Counted from the first letter of the stretch, positions 1-6,826 are shown. The stretch: DNA of 8,916 nt from Chitinophagaceae bacterium (GCA_025455205.1 JALOMZ010000052.1:1-8916), one strand, 5' to 3'. Numbers and translations are program-made. Notes: generated from the sequence alone by a model not told the origin.

Positions 1-2
1 TC

Positions 3-857
3 AGCATGGGCAAGAGCACCAAAGAGGAGGACATTGCCAAATATGCCACTATCCGTGACCGCTATATACGGCACCCGCAGCTCCGCGCCTCGTCGGTGAA
101 GTTTCTGGTGGATGGCGTGATCGAATCCCATACGGCTGCCATGCTGGAACCCTATGCCGACACCAACATACGTGGTGAACTGGCCCTGCCCGAGGATGTA
201 TACAGCCGGCTGGTGACCGCCGCCGACAAAGCCGGTTTCCAGGTATACACCCATGCCATTGGCGACCGTGGCGTAAGGGTGGCCCTCGACGCCTATGAAG
301 CAGCCATGCGTGCCAATGGCAAGCGCGACAGCCGCCATCGTGTGGAGCACGTGGAACAATGCAAACCGGAAGATGTGCTTCGCTTTGCCAAACTGGGGGT
401 CATCGCTTCCATGGAACCCATACATGCCGATCCGGGCACCGTGGCTGTCTGGGAAAAAGCGGTGGGCCCGCAACGCCTGCCCTATTCCTTTGCCTGGGCT
501 TCCATGCTGCAGAACAAGGTGAAGCTGGTGTACAGCAGCGACTGGCCAGCGTGTATCACCCCCGATCCCATACGCGGCCTGCATGTAGCCGTAAACAGGC
601 AAACCACTGATGGCAAGCCTGCCGCCGGATGGGTACCCGAGCAAAGGATCGCATTGACCGATGCGCTCGTGGCCTACACCCAGGGCGGCGCCTATTCCTC
701 CTTTGATGAGCAGCAACTCGGCAAAATTGCAAAAGGCTACCTGGCCGATATTATCGTGCTCAGCCAGGACCTGTTCACCATACCCCCTTCCGATATCCAC
801 CACACCCGGGTGCAGATGACCATTGCCAATGGCAAGGTGGTATACGAAAAGCCTTAA
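3..857 (+). CDS. YtcJ-like metal-dependent amidohydrolase, C-terminal part
   Basis: The protein matches the C-terminal two thirds of the Amidohydro_3 (YtcJ/NfdA-like) family, metal hydrolases that cleave C-N bonds in amide or formamide-type substrates. Its own substrate cannot be told from sequence. Numbering from the ATG at 6, visible motifs are KFLVDG with a candidate bridging Lys32, THAIGD with His83, RVEH with His115, and SSDWP with Asp179. These are the expected metal-binding and catalytic positions of the TIM-barrel. The end (GYLADIIVLSQDLF, then IANGKVVYE) is the small beta-sandwich typical of composite amidohydrolases. The frame is open to the left edge, and family members are usually about 530-600 residues, so the ATG at 6 is internal and the true start lies outside the window. 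No signal peptide can be assessed. The next gene on the same strand starts 87 bases downstream. Confidence 0.9.
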   Translation, partial: SMGKSTKEEDIAKYATIRDRYIRHPQLRASSVKFLVDGVIESHTAAMLEPYADTNIRGELALPEDVYSRLVTAADKAGFQVYTHAIGDRGVRVALDAYEAAMRANGKRDSRHRVEHVEQCKPEDVLRFAKLGVIASMEPIHADPGTVAVWEKAVGPQRLPYSFAWASMLQNKVKLVYSSDWPACITPDPIRGLHVAVNRQTTDGKPAAGWVPEQRIALTDALVAYTQGGAYSSFDEQQLGKIAKGYLADIIVLSQDLFTIPPSDIHHTRVQMTIANGKVVYEKP

Positions 858-944
858 TCTGGTGCAATAGTGTCCCCCCCATTTGCGCTGGCACCGGAGC
901 CCGCAACAAATCATAGCCACCAACCGTTTTATACAGAACCGCAC

Positions 945-1604
945 ATGAAACACCTCCACCGCTTTACCCCATTGCTGCTGATCCTGCTATTTGTGCTGCA
1001 GGCAATGCCTTTGTCTGCTCAAAACGAATGGAAACTGAAGACCGACAAGGATGGTGTGCAGGTATACATGCGCGGTGAGGAAAGCTCATCCTACAGAACG
1101 GTAAAGACCGTTTGCACGCTGAAGACGTCTCTCAGCAGTGTGGCCGCCATTTTGCTGGATGTGACCCGCACCCCGGAATGGGTGTATGGTACCAAGGCCT
1201 GCAAATTGTTGAAGCAGGAGTCGCCCACCACCCTGTACTATTATGCGGAAATGGGTATGCCATGGCCGGTGAGCAACCGCGACTTCATCATAAGGATAGC
1301 CATGTCGCAGCATCCGCAAACAAAAGTGATTACCGTAACGGCTACCAACCTCCCTACCTACATACCTCCAAAAGACGGCATTGTACGCATACAACGTTCA
1401 TCTGGACTTTGGACCATATCTCCCATGCCCAATGGCCAGGTACGCGTTGAATATGTGTTGCAGGTGGATCCTGGTGGCAGCCTGCCGGCCAGCATCGTAA
1501 ACATGTTTTCCTACAACGGGCCATTCCAGTCTTTTAAGAACTTGTTCGCACAGGTTAAGAAAGATCCATACCCCTCCGCCCACCTTCCGTTTATTGTGAA
1601 TTGA
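945..1604 (+). CDS. Secreted START-domain (StAR-related lipid-transfer-like) protein
   Basis: This is a 219-residue protein with a clear signal peptide: MKHLHR, a hydrophobic core rich in Leu, and a likely cut after LSAQ near residue 26. The rest looks like a single START domain, a helix-grip fold that binds lipids or other hydrophobic ligands. Supporting stretches are WKLKTDKDGVQVY near the start, a central VTRTPEWVYG, the block MPWPVSNRDFII, and a C-terminal amphipathic helix around MFSYNGPFQSFKNLF. The ligand is unknown. Secreted or periplasmic single-domain START proteins like this are seen in Bacteroidota. I chose the ATG at 945 because it begins directly at the signal peptide. A GTG at 870 in the same frame would add 25 residues unlike a leader, and is rejected. 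The gene follows the amidohydrolase on the same strand, and no convincing promoter is visible in the 87-base gap. Confidence 0.85.
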   Translation: MKHLHRFTPLLLILLFVLQAMPLSAQNEWKLKTDKDGVQVYMRGEESSSYRTVKTVCTLKTSLSSVAAILLDVTRTPEWVYGTKACKLLKQESPTTLYYYAEMGMPWPVSNRDFIIRIAMSQHPQTKVITVTATNLPTYIPPKDGIVRIQRSSGLWTISPMPNGQVRVEYVLQVDPGGSLPASIVNMFSYNGPFQSFKNLFAQVKKDPYPSAHLPFIVN

Positions 1605-1610
1605 CACAAC

Positions 1611-1640
1611 CAGCCTGTCAGGCTGCCTGCCTGAGGCAGG
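1611..1640. repeat. Two adjacent near-perfect palindromes in a convergent gap
   Basis: Positions 1611-1625 form a 7-bp inverted repeat (CAGCCTG/CAGGCTG) around one central base. Positions 1626-1640 form a second one (CCTGCCT/AGGCAGG) directly next to it. They lie between the convergent 3' ends of the START gene and cutC. Neither is followed by a T-run on either strand, so a canonical intrinsic terminator is not supported. The CCTGCCT...AGGCAGG form resembles short GC-rich palindromes commonly dispersed between genes in Bacteroidota. A role in transcript end protection or bidirectional termination is possible but unproven. The rest of the gap, to 1716, holds nothing I recognise. Confidence 0.5.
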
Positions 1641-1716
1641 GGGATCTTGCAGCAGCATACTCCACAGGGTAATGAGGATGCGCAGCAAGGGCATGCAGCG
1701 CATTGGTTTCTGTACA

Positions 1717-2457
1717 TCATGCATGCAACAAGGCAATAATCCTGCTCAGTTCCTCCTCATCGGCCACAAAGAAATTGCCGCTGTCGAGGATGGCGGGGTT
1801 GGCATGTTCCACCAGGTTGGGCATGGCTTTGCGGGCCGAGGTATGGAATTCCATGGCCCCCGTTTGTTTGCGCAATTCGGCAATATTGCCTGATTTCACA
1901 CCGGCACCCGGCATGATGATGATGCGTCCCGCTGCAGCCTCTACCAGTTTTGCCAGCAAGTCCGCACCTTCCGGGGCCGACGCTGCCTGGCCGGAAGTGA
2001 GCACCCGCTCACATCCCATATCTATCAGCTGCTCCAGGGTACGGAAAGGATCGGGTACATTATCGAAAATACGGTTACAGGTTACGCCCATAGGATAGGC
2101 CAGTTCTACCAGCCGTTTCATACGATCTGTATCCAGCTCCCCGTTGCGCAGTTGCATGCCCACAGAAATACCATCGCAGCCCAATTCCCGGCAGATCCGC
2201 ACATCTTCCTGCATGATGGCCCATTCATCCTCATCGTACAGGTAGTTGAGCGCCCGGGGTCTGATGATAGGATAAAGTTGAATACTGATGCGCTCCCGTA
2301 CCCTGCGGATGGCTCCGTAAGAAGGCGTGGTGCCGCCTTCAATGGGATTGTCGCATAACTCCACCCTCGCTGCGCCCACGCGTTCGGCAATGAGGCAGGT
2401 TTGAATGGTAAAGGCACAAACTTCTAGTACTGGTTTTGATTGAGGATCTTGCTCCAT
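1717..2457 (-). CDS. cutC: CutC-family (copper homeostasis) TIM-barrel protein
   Basis: This 246-residue protein matches the CutC family over its full length. CutC was named for copper tolerance in E. coli, but its biochemical role is unsettled, so the product name is a family label. Visible blocks are LEVCAFT (11-17), RVELCDNPIEGGTTPS (31-46), the RPR motif (66-68), EDVRICRELGCDGISVG (84-100), RVLTSGQ (151-157), IMPGAGV (181-187) and EFHTSA (203-208). It has no signal peptide, so it is cytoplasmic. The usual T-F-H-R-A-F-D segment reads TCNRIFD here (126-132), which replaces the Phe and the normally conserved His. The ATG at 2457 leaves a short lead before the first beta strand and suits the family length. 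It lies on the same strand as der but 162 bases downstream of it, so it is probably a separate transcription unit. Confidence 0.9.
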   Translation of the reverse strand: MEQDPQSKPVLEVCAFTIQTCLIAERVGAARVELCDNPIEGGTTPSYGAIRRVRERISIQLYPIIRPRALNYLYDEDEWAIMQEDVRICRELGCDGISVGMQLRNGELDTDRMKRLVELAYPMGVTCNRIFDNVPDPFRTLEQLIDMGCERVLTSGQAASAPEGADLLAKLVEAAAGRIIIMPGAGVKSGNIAELRKQTGAMEFHTSARKAMPNLVEHANPAILDSGNFFVADEEELSRIIALLHA

Positions 2458-2461
2458 ACTT

Positions 2462-2469
2462 CAAAAATA
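2462..2469 (-). promoter_or_regulatory. Possible Bacteroidota -7 box for cutC
   Basis: On the minus strand this reads TATTTTTG, a full match to the TAnnTTTG -7 consensus. No clear TTG element is found at the usual distance upstream. If the box is used, transcription would start at or next to the cutC ATG and give a leaderless or nearly leaderless mRNA. The match could be chance in an A-rich stretch. Confidence 0.3.
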
Positions 2470-2487
2470 AGGCTTGTGCACCGAAGT

Positions 2488-2506
2488 GCGCAGCGCAGCG
2501 CTGTGC
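2488..2506. repeat. GC-rich hairpin between der and cutC
   Basis: A 7-bp stem (GCGCAGC with GCTGTGC, one G-U pair in RNA) closes a five-base loop. It sits in the 162-base gap between der and cutC, about 30 bases upstream of cutC. No T-run follows on the minus strand, so it is not a standard terminator. It could affect expression of cutC, or be incidental. Confidence 0.3.
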
Positions 2507-2619
2507 CCGGAACCATCCATGTTTCCCGAAAACGGATCAGATTGCCAAACGGGCCGTTGCAACATAAACCCCTTTAGCACAAATACAATACTGTTAATAT
2601 CAGAGCCACACCGGCTGGA

Positions 2620-3933
2620 TCAGCTCTTCCGGAAGAAGATGCGCACGGGCACGCCGCAGAAATTGAATTCCTTGCGCAGCTGGTTCTCCAGGTAGTTCTT
2701 GTATGGGGTTTTTATCTCGTCCGGGTGGTTGCTGAAGAAGGCGAAGGAAGGCACTGCCGTGGGAAGTTGGGTTACATACTTGATACGGATGATATTGCCG
2801 CGGGTCATAGGTGGTTTGTAGGCTGCTACGGCCTTCAGCATGGCATCGTTCAGTTTGGCGGTGGGTATGCGGCGCTGCCGGCTGTCAAACACTTCCAGCG
2901 CCGTTTCAATGGCCTTGAAGATGCGGGTCTTCTCGCGGGCCGAGATGAAGAGGATGGGCACATCGTTGAAGGGCGCCAGCTTTTCCTTTAGCTGCCGCTC
3001 ATAGTCGCGGGCCGTGTTGGTTTCCTTCTCTACCAGGTCCCATTTGTTCACCAGCACCACTATGCCTTTGCCTTTGGTGGCAGCCAGGCTATAGATCTTC
3101 AGGTCTTGCGCGGTGATGCCTTTCTGGGCATCCAGCAGAAGCAGGCAAACATCGGCCTCGTCAATAGCCTTGATGGCACGGATCACGGAATAAAATTCCA
3201 GGTCTTCGTGCACCTTGGTTTTGCGCCGTATGCCGGCCGTGTCAATGAGTACAAATTCCTTCTGGAACAGGTTGTAATGCGTATGGATGGTATCGCGGGT
3301 GGTGCCGGCAATATCGCTCACAATGGTGCGCTCCTGCCCTACCAGGGCATTCAGCAGGCTGCTCTTGCCCACATTGGGCTGGCCTATGATGGCAAATTTG
3401 GGCAGGGCATCCTGTTGCAGCACTTCTTCGGAAGCCTCTTCTGATATGCCTGCCACCACAGCATCGAGCAGTTCGCCGGTGCCGGTGCCATTCATGGAGG
3501 AGATGAAGAACACATGGTCGAAGCCCAGGGCATAAAACTCGTTGGCCTGCAGTTGCCGCTCGTAGTTGTCAACCTTGTTCACCACCAGGAACACAGGTTT
3601 GGTGGTGCGGCGCAGCACATCGGCCATGGCCTCATCCAGGTCGGTGATGCCGGTAACCACATCGGTCATGAAGATGAGCGCATGGGCCTCTTCCACGGCA
3701 ATCTTCACCTGGCGGGCAATCTCCCGCTCAAATACATCTTCACTATCGGGCACAAAACCGCCCGTATCCACCAGGTTGAAGGTCTTGCCATTCCAGTCGG
3801 CCACGCCATATTGCCGGTCGCGGGTAACTCCGCTCACATCATCCACAATGGCTTTGCGGCTTTCCAGCAGGCGGTTGAAAAAGGTGCTCTTGCCCACATT
3901 AGGCCGTCCTACAATTGCAACAGTATAGCTCAT
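2620..3933 (-). CDS. der: Ribosome assembly GTPase Der (EngA)
   Basis: Der is a tandem-GTPase protein that acts in late assembly of the 50S ribosomal subunit in the cytoplasm. The 437-residue length is normal for the family. The first G domain shows G1 GRPNVGKS (9-16), G3 DTGG (56-59) and G4 NKVD (119-122). The second shows G1 GQPNVGKS (184-191), G3 DTAG (231-234), G4 NKWD (296-299) and a G5 SAR at 331-333. The KH-like C-terminal domain runs from about 350 to the end and contains RGNIIRIKYVTQ and the closing VPVRIFF. All nucleotide-binding motifs are intact. The ATG at 3933 is preceded by a purine-rich AAGAAGAG and starts directly at the first beta strand. The gene begins 20 bases after the stop of the secreted orphan, which itself follows era, so the three are probably one operon. 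Confidence 0.98.
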   Translation of the reverse strand: MSYTVAIVGRPNVGKSTFFNRLLESRKAIVDDVSGVTRDRQYGVADWNGKTFNLVDTGGFVPDSEDVFEREIARQVKIAVEEAHALIFMTDVVTGITDLDEAMADVLRRTTKPVFLVVNKVDNYERQLQANEFYALGFDHVFFISSMNGTGTGELLDAVVAGISEEASEEVLQQDALPKFAIIGQPNVGKSSLLNALVGQERTIVSDIAGTTRDTIHTHYNLFQKEFVLIDTAGIRRKTKVHEDLEFYSVIRAIKAIDEADVCLLLLDAQKGITAQDLKIYSLAATKGKGIVVLVNKWDLVEKETNTARDYERQLKEKLAPFNDVPILFISAREKTRIFKAIETALEVFDSRQRRIPTAKLNDAMLKAVAAYKPPMTRGNIIRIKYVTQLPTAVPSFAFFSNHPDEIKTPYKNYLENQLRKEFNFCGVPVRIFFRKS

Positions 3934-3953
3934 AATCTCTTCTTGCTTGTCGG

Positions 3954-4715
3954 TTATTTTTTATCCGTCATCTGGCCCAGCCTGGTGAGCAGGATGGCCA
4001 CATCCTCTTCCTTGCGAAAGTCCAGCTTCTCTTTATCTGCTACTTCGGTAAGTTCCTTTTCATAGCGGGTAAAAGCCAGGATCCGTTCCTTGTTGAGTTT
4101 ACGCAGGGGTTCTACCGTTTGCTGTCGCTGCAGGTAGTAATCTTCGCGCTTCGCAAACATATATCGCTTCACCAATCCCATCATGGAATCGTAGGTGGTT
4201 ACATATTTGGTGATATGCTTGATCAGGCGGGTTTCACCAGAGTTCATCACCTGCACATACTGCAGTTTCTTCAGCCTGTCGTTGATGGCATTTACGGAGG
4301 CAGAGAATTCCTGCAATACCAGTTTCTCATTGAAGGGGTCTACATACTGCACGCGGCGTACCAGGTCGGGGTTTACTGCTTTCTCACGCCCCTCCATGTC
4401 GAGGTAATGCAATTGCTGTGAATAGGCATTGATGCGGCTCTTGAGTTTGGCCAGCACTTTGTTTTTATCATCGAACAGAATGGAGATGCGGAAGCTGTCG
4501 TTGATAAAGGGGCTTCCCTTCACATCGGCGTAGGTGATATTTTTCTTCAGCGATTCAGATCCGTACACCATCATGCCATCGCTGATGGGCGATCCGGCCG
4601 CATTCATGGCCTGGCCCATTTCAATCTGCACCGGCACCTGCGCAACAAGTCCCACTGCCGGCACAGTAATGGCCAGCAGGCAACAGGTAAGTATGCGGGG
4701 AAAGGCTGTGTTCAT
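3954..4715 (-). CDS. Uncharacterised secreted protein between era and der
   Basis: I do not recognise a named family with certainty. Counted from the ATG at 4715 the protein has 253 residues. It opens with a signal peptide (MNTAFPR, then a hydrophobic stretch ending VGLVAQ), so it is probably periplasmic or exported. There is no lipobox at the predicted cut; the two Cys are in the middle of the leader. The segment ITYADVKGSPFINDSF followed later by QQLHYLDMEGRE resembles a pattern I recall from secreted hypothetical proteins of Chitinophagaceae (a 'DV-G-P-F/Y' motif, then a 'L-Y-D-GK' strand). The C-terminal half is charged and likely helical. An in-frame ATG at 4739 would add eight residues; I prefer 4715 because it starts at the signal peptide. 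Spacing is 58 bases after era (34 if 4739 is used) and 20 before der, which suggests co-transcription with two ribosome-assembly GTPases. Its role is unknown. Confidence 0.85.
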   Translation of the reverse strand: MNTAFPRILTCCLLAITVPAVGLVAQVPVQIEMGQAMNAAGSPISDGMMVYGSESLKKNITYADVKGSPFINDSFRISILFDDKNKVLAKLKSRINAYSQQLHYLDMEGREKAVNPDLVRRVQYVDPFNEKLVLQEFSASVNAINDRLKKLQYVQVMNSGETRLIKHITKYVTTYDSMMGLVKRYMFAKREDYYLQRQQTVEPLRKLNKERILAFTRYEKELTEVADKEKLDFRKEEDVAILLTRLGQMTDKK

Positions 4716-4773
4716 GCCCTTGGCAGTTTGGTGAAACATTGTAAGTTAAAGATTCTCCGGCAGCTGTGCCAGG

Positions 4774-5652
4774 CTATTCATACCCGTATTCCCGCAGGAA
4801 GAGGTCCTGGTCGCGCCACTTCGGACGCACTTTTACAAACAGCTCCAGGAAGACCTTGGACCCCAGGAATTCCTCGATGGCCTGCCGGCTTTCCGTGCCC
4901 AGTTTCTTGATCATCTTTCCCTTTTCTCCAATCAGGATCAGCTTTTGCATTTCGCGCTGCACCACAATGTCTGCCCGGATCTTGATGAGGGTGGTTTTCT
5001 CGGTGAATTCCTGGATCACCACGGTGGTATGATAGGGTACTTCCTGGTGGTACAGGTCAAATATCTTCTCCCGGATCAGCTCACCCACAAAGAAGCGGGT
5101 GGGCAGGTCGCTGAGGTCCTCTGTGCTGAAGAAAGGTTCCCCTTCGGGCAGCAGCTCCAGTATCTCCTTAAGCAGTTCGGCCAGGCCGGTGCCTTGCAGT
5201 GCAGATACAGACACCACTTTGCGGTAGGATGTCTGTTGGCTGAAATAAGCAAATGCCGATGCGTTCTCCGCCGCCGACAGGGTATCGGTTTTATTCAGTA
5301 CCAGTATGGCCGGCACTTTCAGTTTGAGGGAATCGAAGAAAGCCTGGGCTTCCTCATGCTGGCGTTCGCCCACATCATATACCAGCAGGGCCAGATCGGA
5401 ATCTTCCATGGCATTGCGCACCTGCTTCATCATCCTTTCGTGCAGCTTGTACTGCGGGGTGATGATGCCGGGTGTGTCGGAAAAAATGATCTGGTATTCT
5501 TCGCTGTTGAGAAAGGCCTTGATCCGATGCCGCGTGGTTTGCACCTTGGGGCTTACAATGGCCATCTTCTCACCCACCAAGGCATTGAGGAGGGTGCTCT
5601 TTCCGGCGTTCGGTTTGCCGAGGATGCTTACAAAACCAGATTTGAAGGTCAT
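4774..5652 (-). CDS. era: GTPase Era, 16S rRNA-binding ribosome assembly factor
   Basis: Era binds the 3' end of 16S rRNA and promotes maturation of the 30S subunit. Counted from the ATG at 5652 the protein has 292 residues, normal for the family. It shows G1 GKPNAGKS (12-19), a QTTRHRI switch region (38-44), G3 DTPG (59-62), G4 NKTD (120-123) and G5 VSAL (149-152). A type-II KH domain follows, with its GEKGK loop at 242-246. The end (LFVKVRPKWRDQDLFLREYGYE) is typical. I chose 5652 because MTFKSGFVSI matches where Era proteins normally begin. An in-frame GTG at 5673 has a much better ribosome-binding site (AAGGAAGG, six bases away) and would add MKPFFIL. Both starts sit in or just after the terminator-like hairpin at 5659-5683. 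No promoter is visible between the tRNA and era, so readthrough from the tRNA promoter is likely. Confidence 0.97.
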   Translation of the reverse strand: MTFKSGFVSILGKPNAGKSTLLNALVGEKMAIVSPKVQTTRHRIKAFLNSEEYQIIFSDTPGIITPQYKLHERMMKQVRNAMEDSDLALLVYDVGERQHEEAQAFFDSLKLKVPAILVLNKTDTLSAAENASAFAYFSQQTSYRKVVSVSALQGTGLAELLKEILELLPEGEPFFSTEDLSDLPTRFFVGELIREKIFDLYHQEVPYHTTVVIQEFTEKTTLIKIRADIVVQREMQKLILIGEKGKMIKKLGTESRQAIEEFLGSKVFLELFVKVRPKWRDQDLFLREYGYE

Positions 5653-5658
5653 CAGAAT

Positions 5659-5683
5659 AAAAAAAGGCTTCACTTGAAGCCTT
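5659..5683 (-). terminator. Intrinsic terminator after tRNA-fMet, overlapping the era leader
   Basis: On the minus strand there is a perfect 8-bp stem (AAGGCTTC/GAAGCCTT) with a four-base AAGT loop. It runs into seven T residues at 5665-5659, which include the last bases of the stem. This is a textbook rho-independent terminator about 12 bases after the tRNA 3' end. Only six bases separate the T-run from the era ATG. The alternative GTG start of era lies within the loop and stem, and its Shine-Dalgarno-like AAGGAAGG (5687-5680) overlaps the 5' arm of the stem. Confidence 0.8.
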
Positions 5684-5694
5684 CCTTGTTTTAG

Positions 5695-5766
<72 letters not shown>

Positions 5767-5781
5767 CTGTTTTTGGAGGTG

Positions 5782-5812
5782 CAAAGATAGGAGTCAACGG
5801 CTTATGCTCCAA
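5782..5812 (-). promoter_or_regulatory. Bacteroidota-type promoter for tRNA-fMet
   Basis: On the minus strand, TTG at 5812-5810 (within TTTTG) is followed after 20 bases by TATCTTTG at 5789-5782. This fits the Bacteroidota housekeeping pattern TTG-N19/20-TAnnTTTG. The expected start of transcription, about six bases downstream, falls near 5775, nine bases before the mature tRNA 5' end at 5766. It probably also feeds era-orf-der by readthrough. Confidence 0.75.
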
Positions 5813-5824
5813 AATGTTTTTACA

Positions 5825-6538
5825 TCAATTGCGCTTTTTAACATCTGATGCACCGGAAGTAGAGATCTCGCGGATCAGACCGGCACCCTTGTAATATACA
5901 TCGCTGGCGCCGGAGGCTTTTACCTTAAGTTCTTTGTTGACAGTGATATTGACATCACTGGCGCCGGAGGCGGAAACATCGCAATAGTCGGCCGAGAGGT
6001 CAAAGCCTTTCATATCACTGCTGCCGCTGAGGTCTACCCGCAGGTTGGTGGTTTTGCCGGCAATAACAATATCGCTGCTGCCCGAGGCGCCCAGTTTGAG
6101 GTTGGTTACTGAAACCGACCCCTGAAAATCGCTGGAACCACTTAGTGATACCTCCAGGTCGCTGCCATTGAGGGTGCCATCGGTTTTGATATTGCAGGCG
6201 CCGGAGGCTGTCAGTTTATACAGCACAGGAGCCGATACATAGGCACGCATGTATTTGGGGCCCCAGCCGGCAGAACTGCCCTTATAGCCAATATAGAGGG
6301 TGTTGTTGCGCACTTCGGTGGTCATGCTTTCCACATACTTGGCCTCGCTGGCGCTCACCGCCACGGCCACATTTTTGTCTTGCGTAACCACCAGGTCAAT
6401 GGCGCTGCTCACAGCAATGGCATTGAAGGGGCCGGTGTTGCGCACCTGCACATTGGGATCTTTGATAACGGTTTGGGTGTGGGCCTGCAGGAACCCGAGG
6501 TTCAAAACAACTGCAAGCATCAGGGCATAGCGTTTCAT
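5825..6538 (-). CDS. Secreted DUF2807 (GIN-domain) beta-helix protein
   Basis: This 237-residue protein starts with a signal peptide (MKRYALMLAVVLNLGFLQAHTQ) and matches the DUF2807 or 'putative auto-transporter adhesin, head GIN domain' family, common in Bacteroidota and of unknown function. The opening FNAIAVSSAIDLVVTQ (38-53) is the typical start of the domain. After it, a motif SG-x-S/C-D/N recurs at residues 112, 133, 152, 171, 191, 209 and 228. The steps of 18-21 residues fit successive rungs of a right-handed beta-helix. There is no lipobox and no C-terminal sorting domain, so I infer a soluble periplasmic or exported protein. The ATG at 6538 starts directly at the leader. No promoter or terminator is evident; its stop lies just upstream of the tRNA-fMet promoter on the same strand, so readthrough into the tRNA is possible. 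Confidence 0.9.
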   Translation of the reverse strand: MKRYALMLAVVLNLGFLQAHTQTVIKDPNVQVRNTGPFNAIAVSSAIDLVVTQDKNVAVAVSASEAKYVESMTTEVRNNTLYIGYKGSSAGWGPKYMRAYVSAPVLYKLTASGACNIKTDGTLNGSDLEVSLSGSSDFQGSVSVTNLKLGASGSSDIVIAGKTTNLRVDLSGSSDMKGFDLSADYCDVSASGASDVNITVNKELKVKASGASDVYYKGAGLIREISTSGASDVKKRN

Positions 6539-6577
6539 ATAGATAGCGTTTTTTGAGAGTTTTTGACGTTTGTGGCA

Positions 6578-6598
6578 GACCGCCTGTGCGGGCAGGTC
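6578..6598. repeat. GC-rich imperfect palindrome
   Basis: GACC-GCC pairs with GGC-GGTC, with one bulged A and a six-base loop. The GGCAGGTC arm resembles the palindrome core near 1626-1640, so both may belong to a dispersed intergenic repeat type. The similarity is short and could be chance. Confidence 0.3.
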
Positions 6599-6701
6599 GC
6601 CCCCTTTCCGGAAGCGCCGGTGCGCGGCACTGTTTTCAGGCGTTCCGGATTCATTTGTGGAACGGCAGCGGGCCCCAATTGTTACAGGATGGAAAAAAAT
6701 A

Positions 6702-6731
6702 TTTAGCCGTTACCCCAAAATCCTAATTTCG
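6702..6731 (+). promoter_or_regulatory. Possible promoter for the riboswitch-receptor transcript
   Basis: TAATTTCG at 6724-6731 matches the -7 consensus TAnnTTTG except for one base. TTTAG at 6702-6706 is a poor -33 element, 17 bases upstream. Transcription would start near 6738, just before the conserved aptamer, which is the expected place. The match is weak. Confidence 0.3.
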
Positions 6732-6742
6732 TGCGCACAATC

Positions 6743-6826
6743 GCCCGGGGTGTTTCAGGGCCTGAAACCTGAGACTGAGAAAGTACCCGTTGAACCTGAT
6801 CAGGATAATACCTGCGAAGGGAAGGC
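6743..6826 (+). promoter_or_regulatory. TPP riboswitch (THI element)
   Basis: The conserved TPP aptamer core is plain to read. GGGGTG at 6747-6752 begins it, with P2 pairing GGGT to ACCC at 6785-6788. A P3 hairpin GTTTCAG/CTGAAAC spans 6752-6768, and the pyrimidine-sensing CTGAGA follows. Then come GAACCTGATC (6792-6801), P5 CAGG/CCTG around ATAATA (6801-6814) and GCGAAGGGAA (6814-6823). P1 is short (GCC with GGC) but can extend across an internal loop through GCGCA (6733-6737) with TGCGC (6835-6839). CTGAGA occurs twice in tandem (6769-6780), which is unusual. About 66 bases separate the aptamer from the receptor ATG. No clear terminator is seen there, so control of translation start is more likely than termination. 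Thiamine pyrophosphate binding should lower expression of the receptor. Confidence 0.95.

Larger units (their letters stand above)
6539..6740. other. Divergent intergenic region upstream of the riboswitch
   Basis: This noncoding stretch separates the DUF2807 gene (- strand) from the riboswitch and receptor (+ strand). It holds the GC-rich palindrome at 6578-6598 and a 6-bp inverted repeat CGTTCC/GGAACG at 6641-6646 and 6659-6664. Toward its right end it becomes A/T-rich, with a possible promoter for the riboswitch. I see no convincing promoter for the DUF2807 gene and no plausible small gene. Confidence 0.5.

Noticed and set aside
870..944. GTG start at 870 followed by a run of seven C as a possible phase-variable start of the START gene.
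   Set aside because: The signal peptide begins exactly at the ATG at 945, and the 25 extra residues do not look like a leader. A C-run of seven alone is weak evidence for phase variation.
4945..5694. A 249-residue open frame on the plus strand opposite era.
   Set aside because: It is the antisense shadow of era, rich in His and Gln as expected from the complement, with no domain.
5811..5826. Small hairpin ATGT/ACAT with T-run as a terminator for the DUF2807 gene on the minus strand.
   Set aside because: The stem is only four A/T-rich pairs and overlaps the -33 element of the tRNA promoter, so it is too weak to support.
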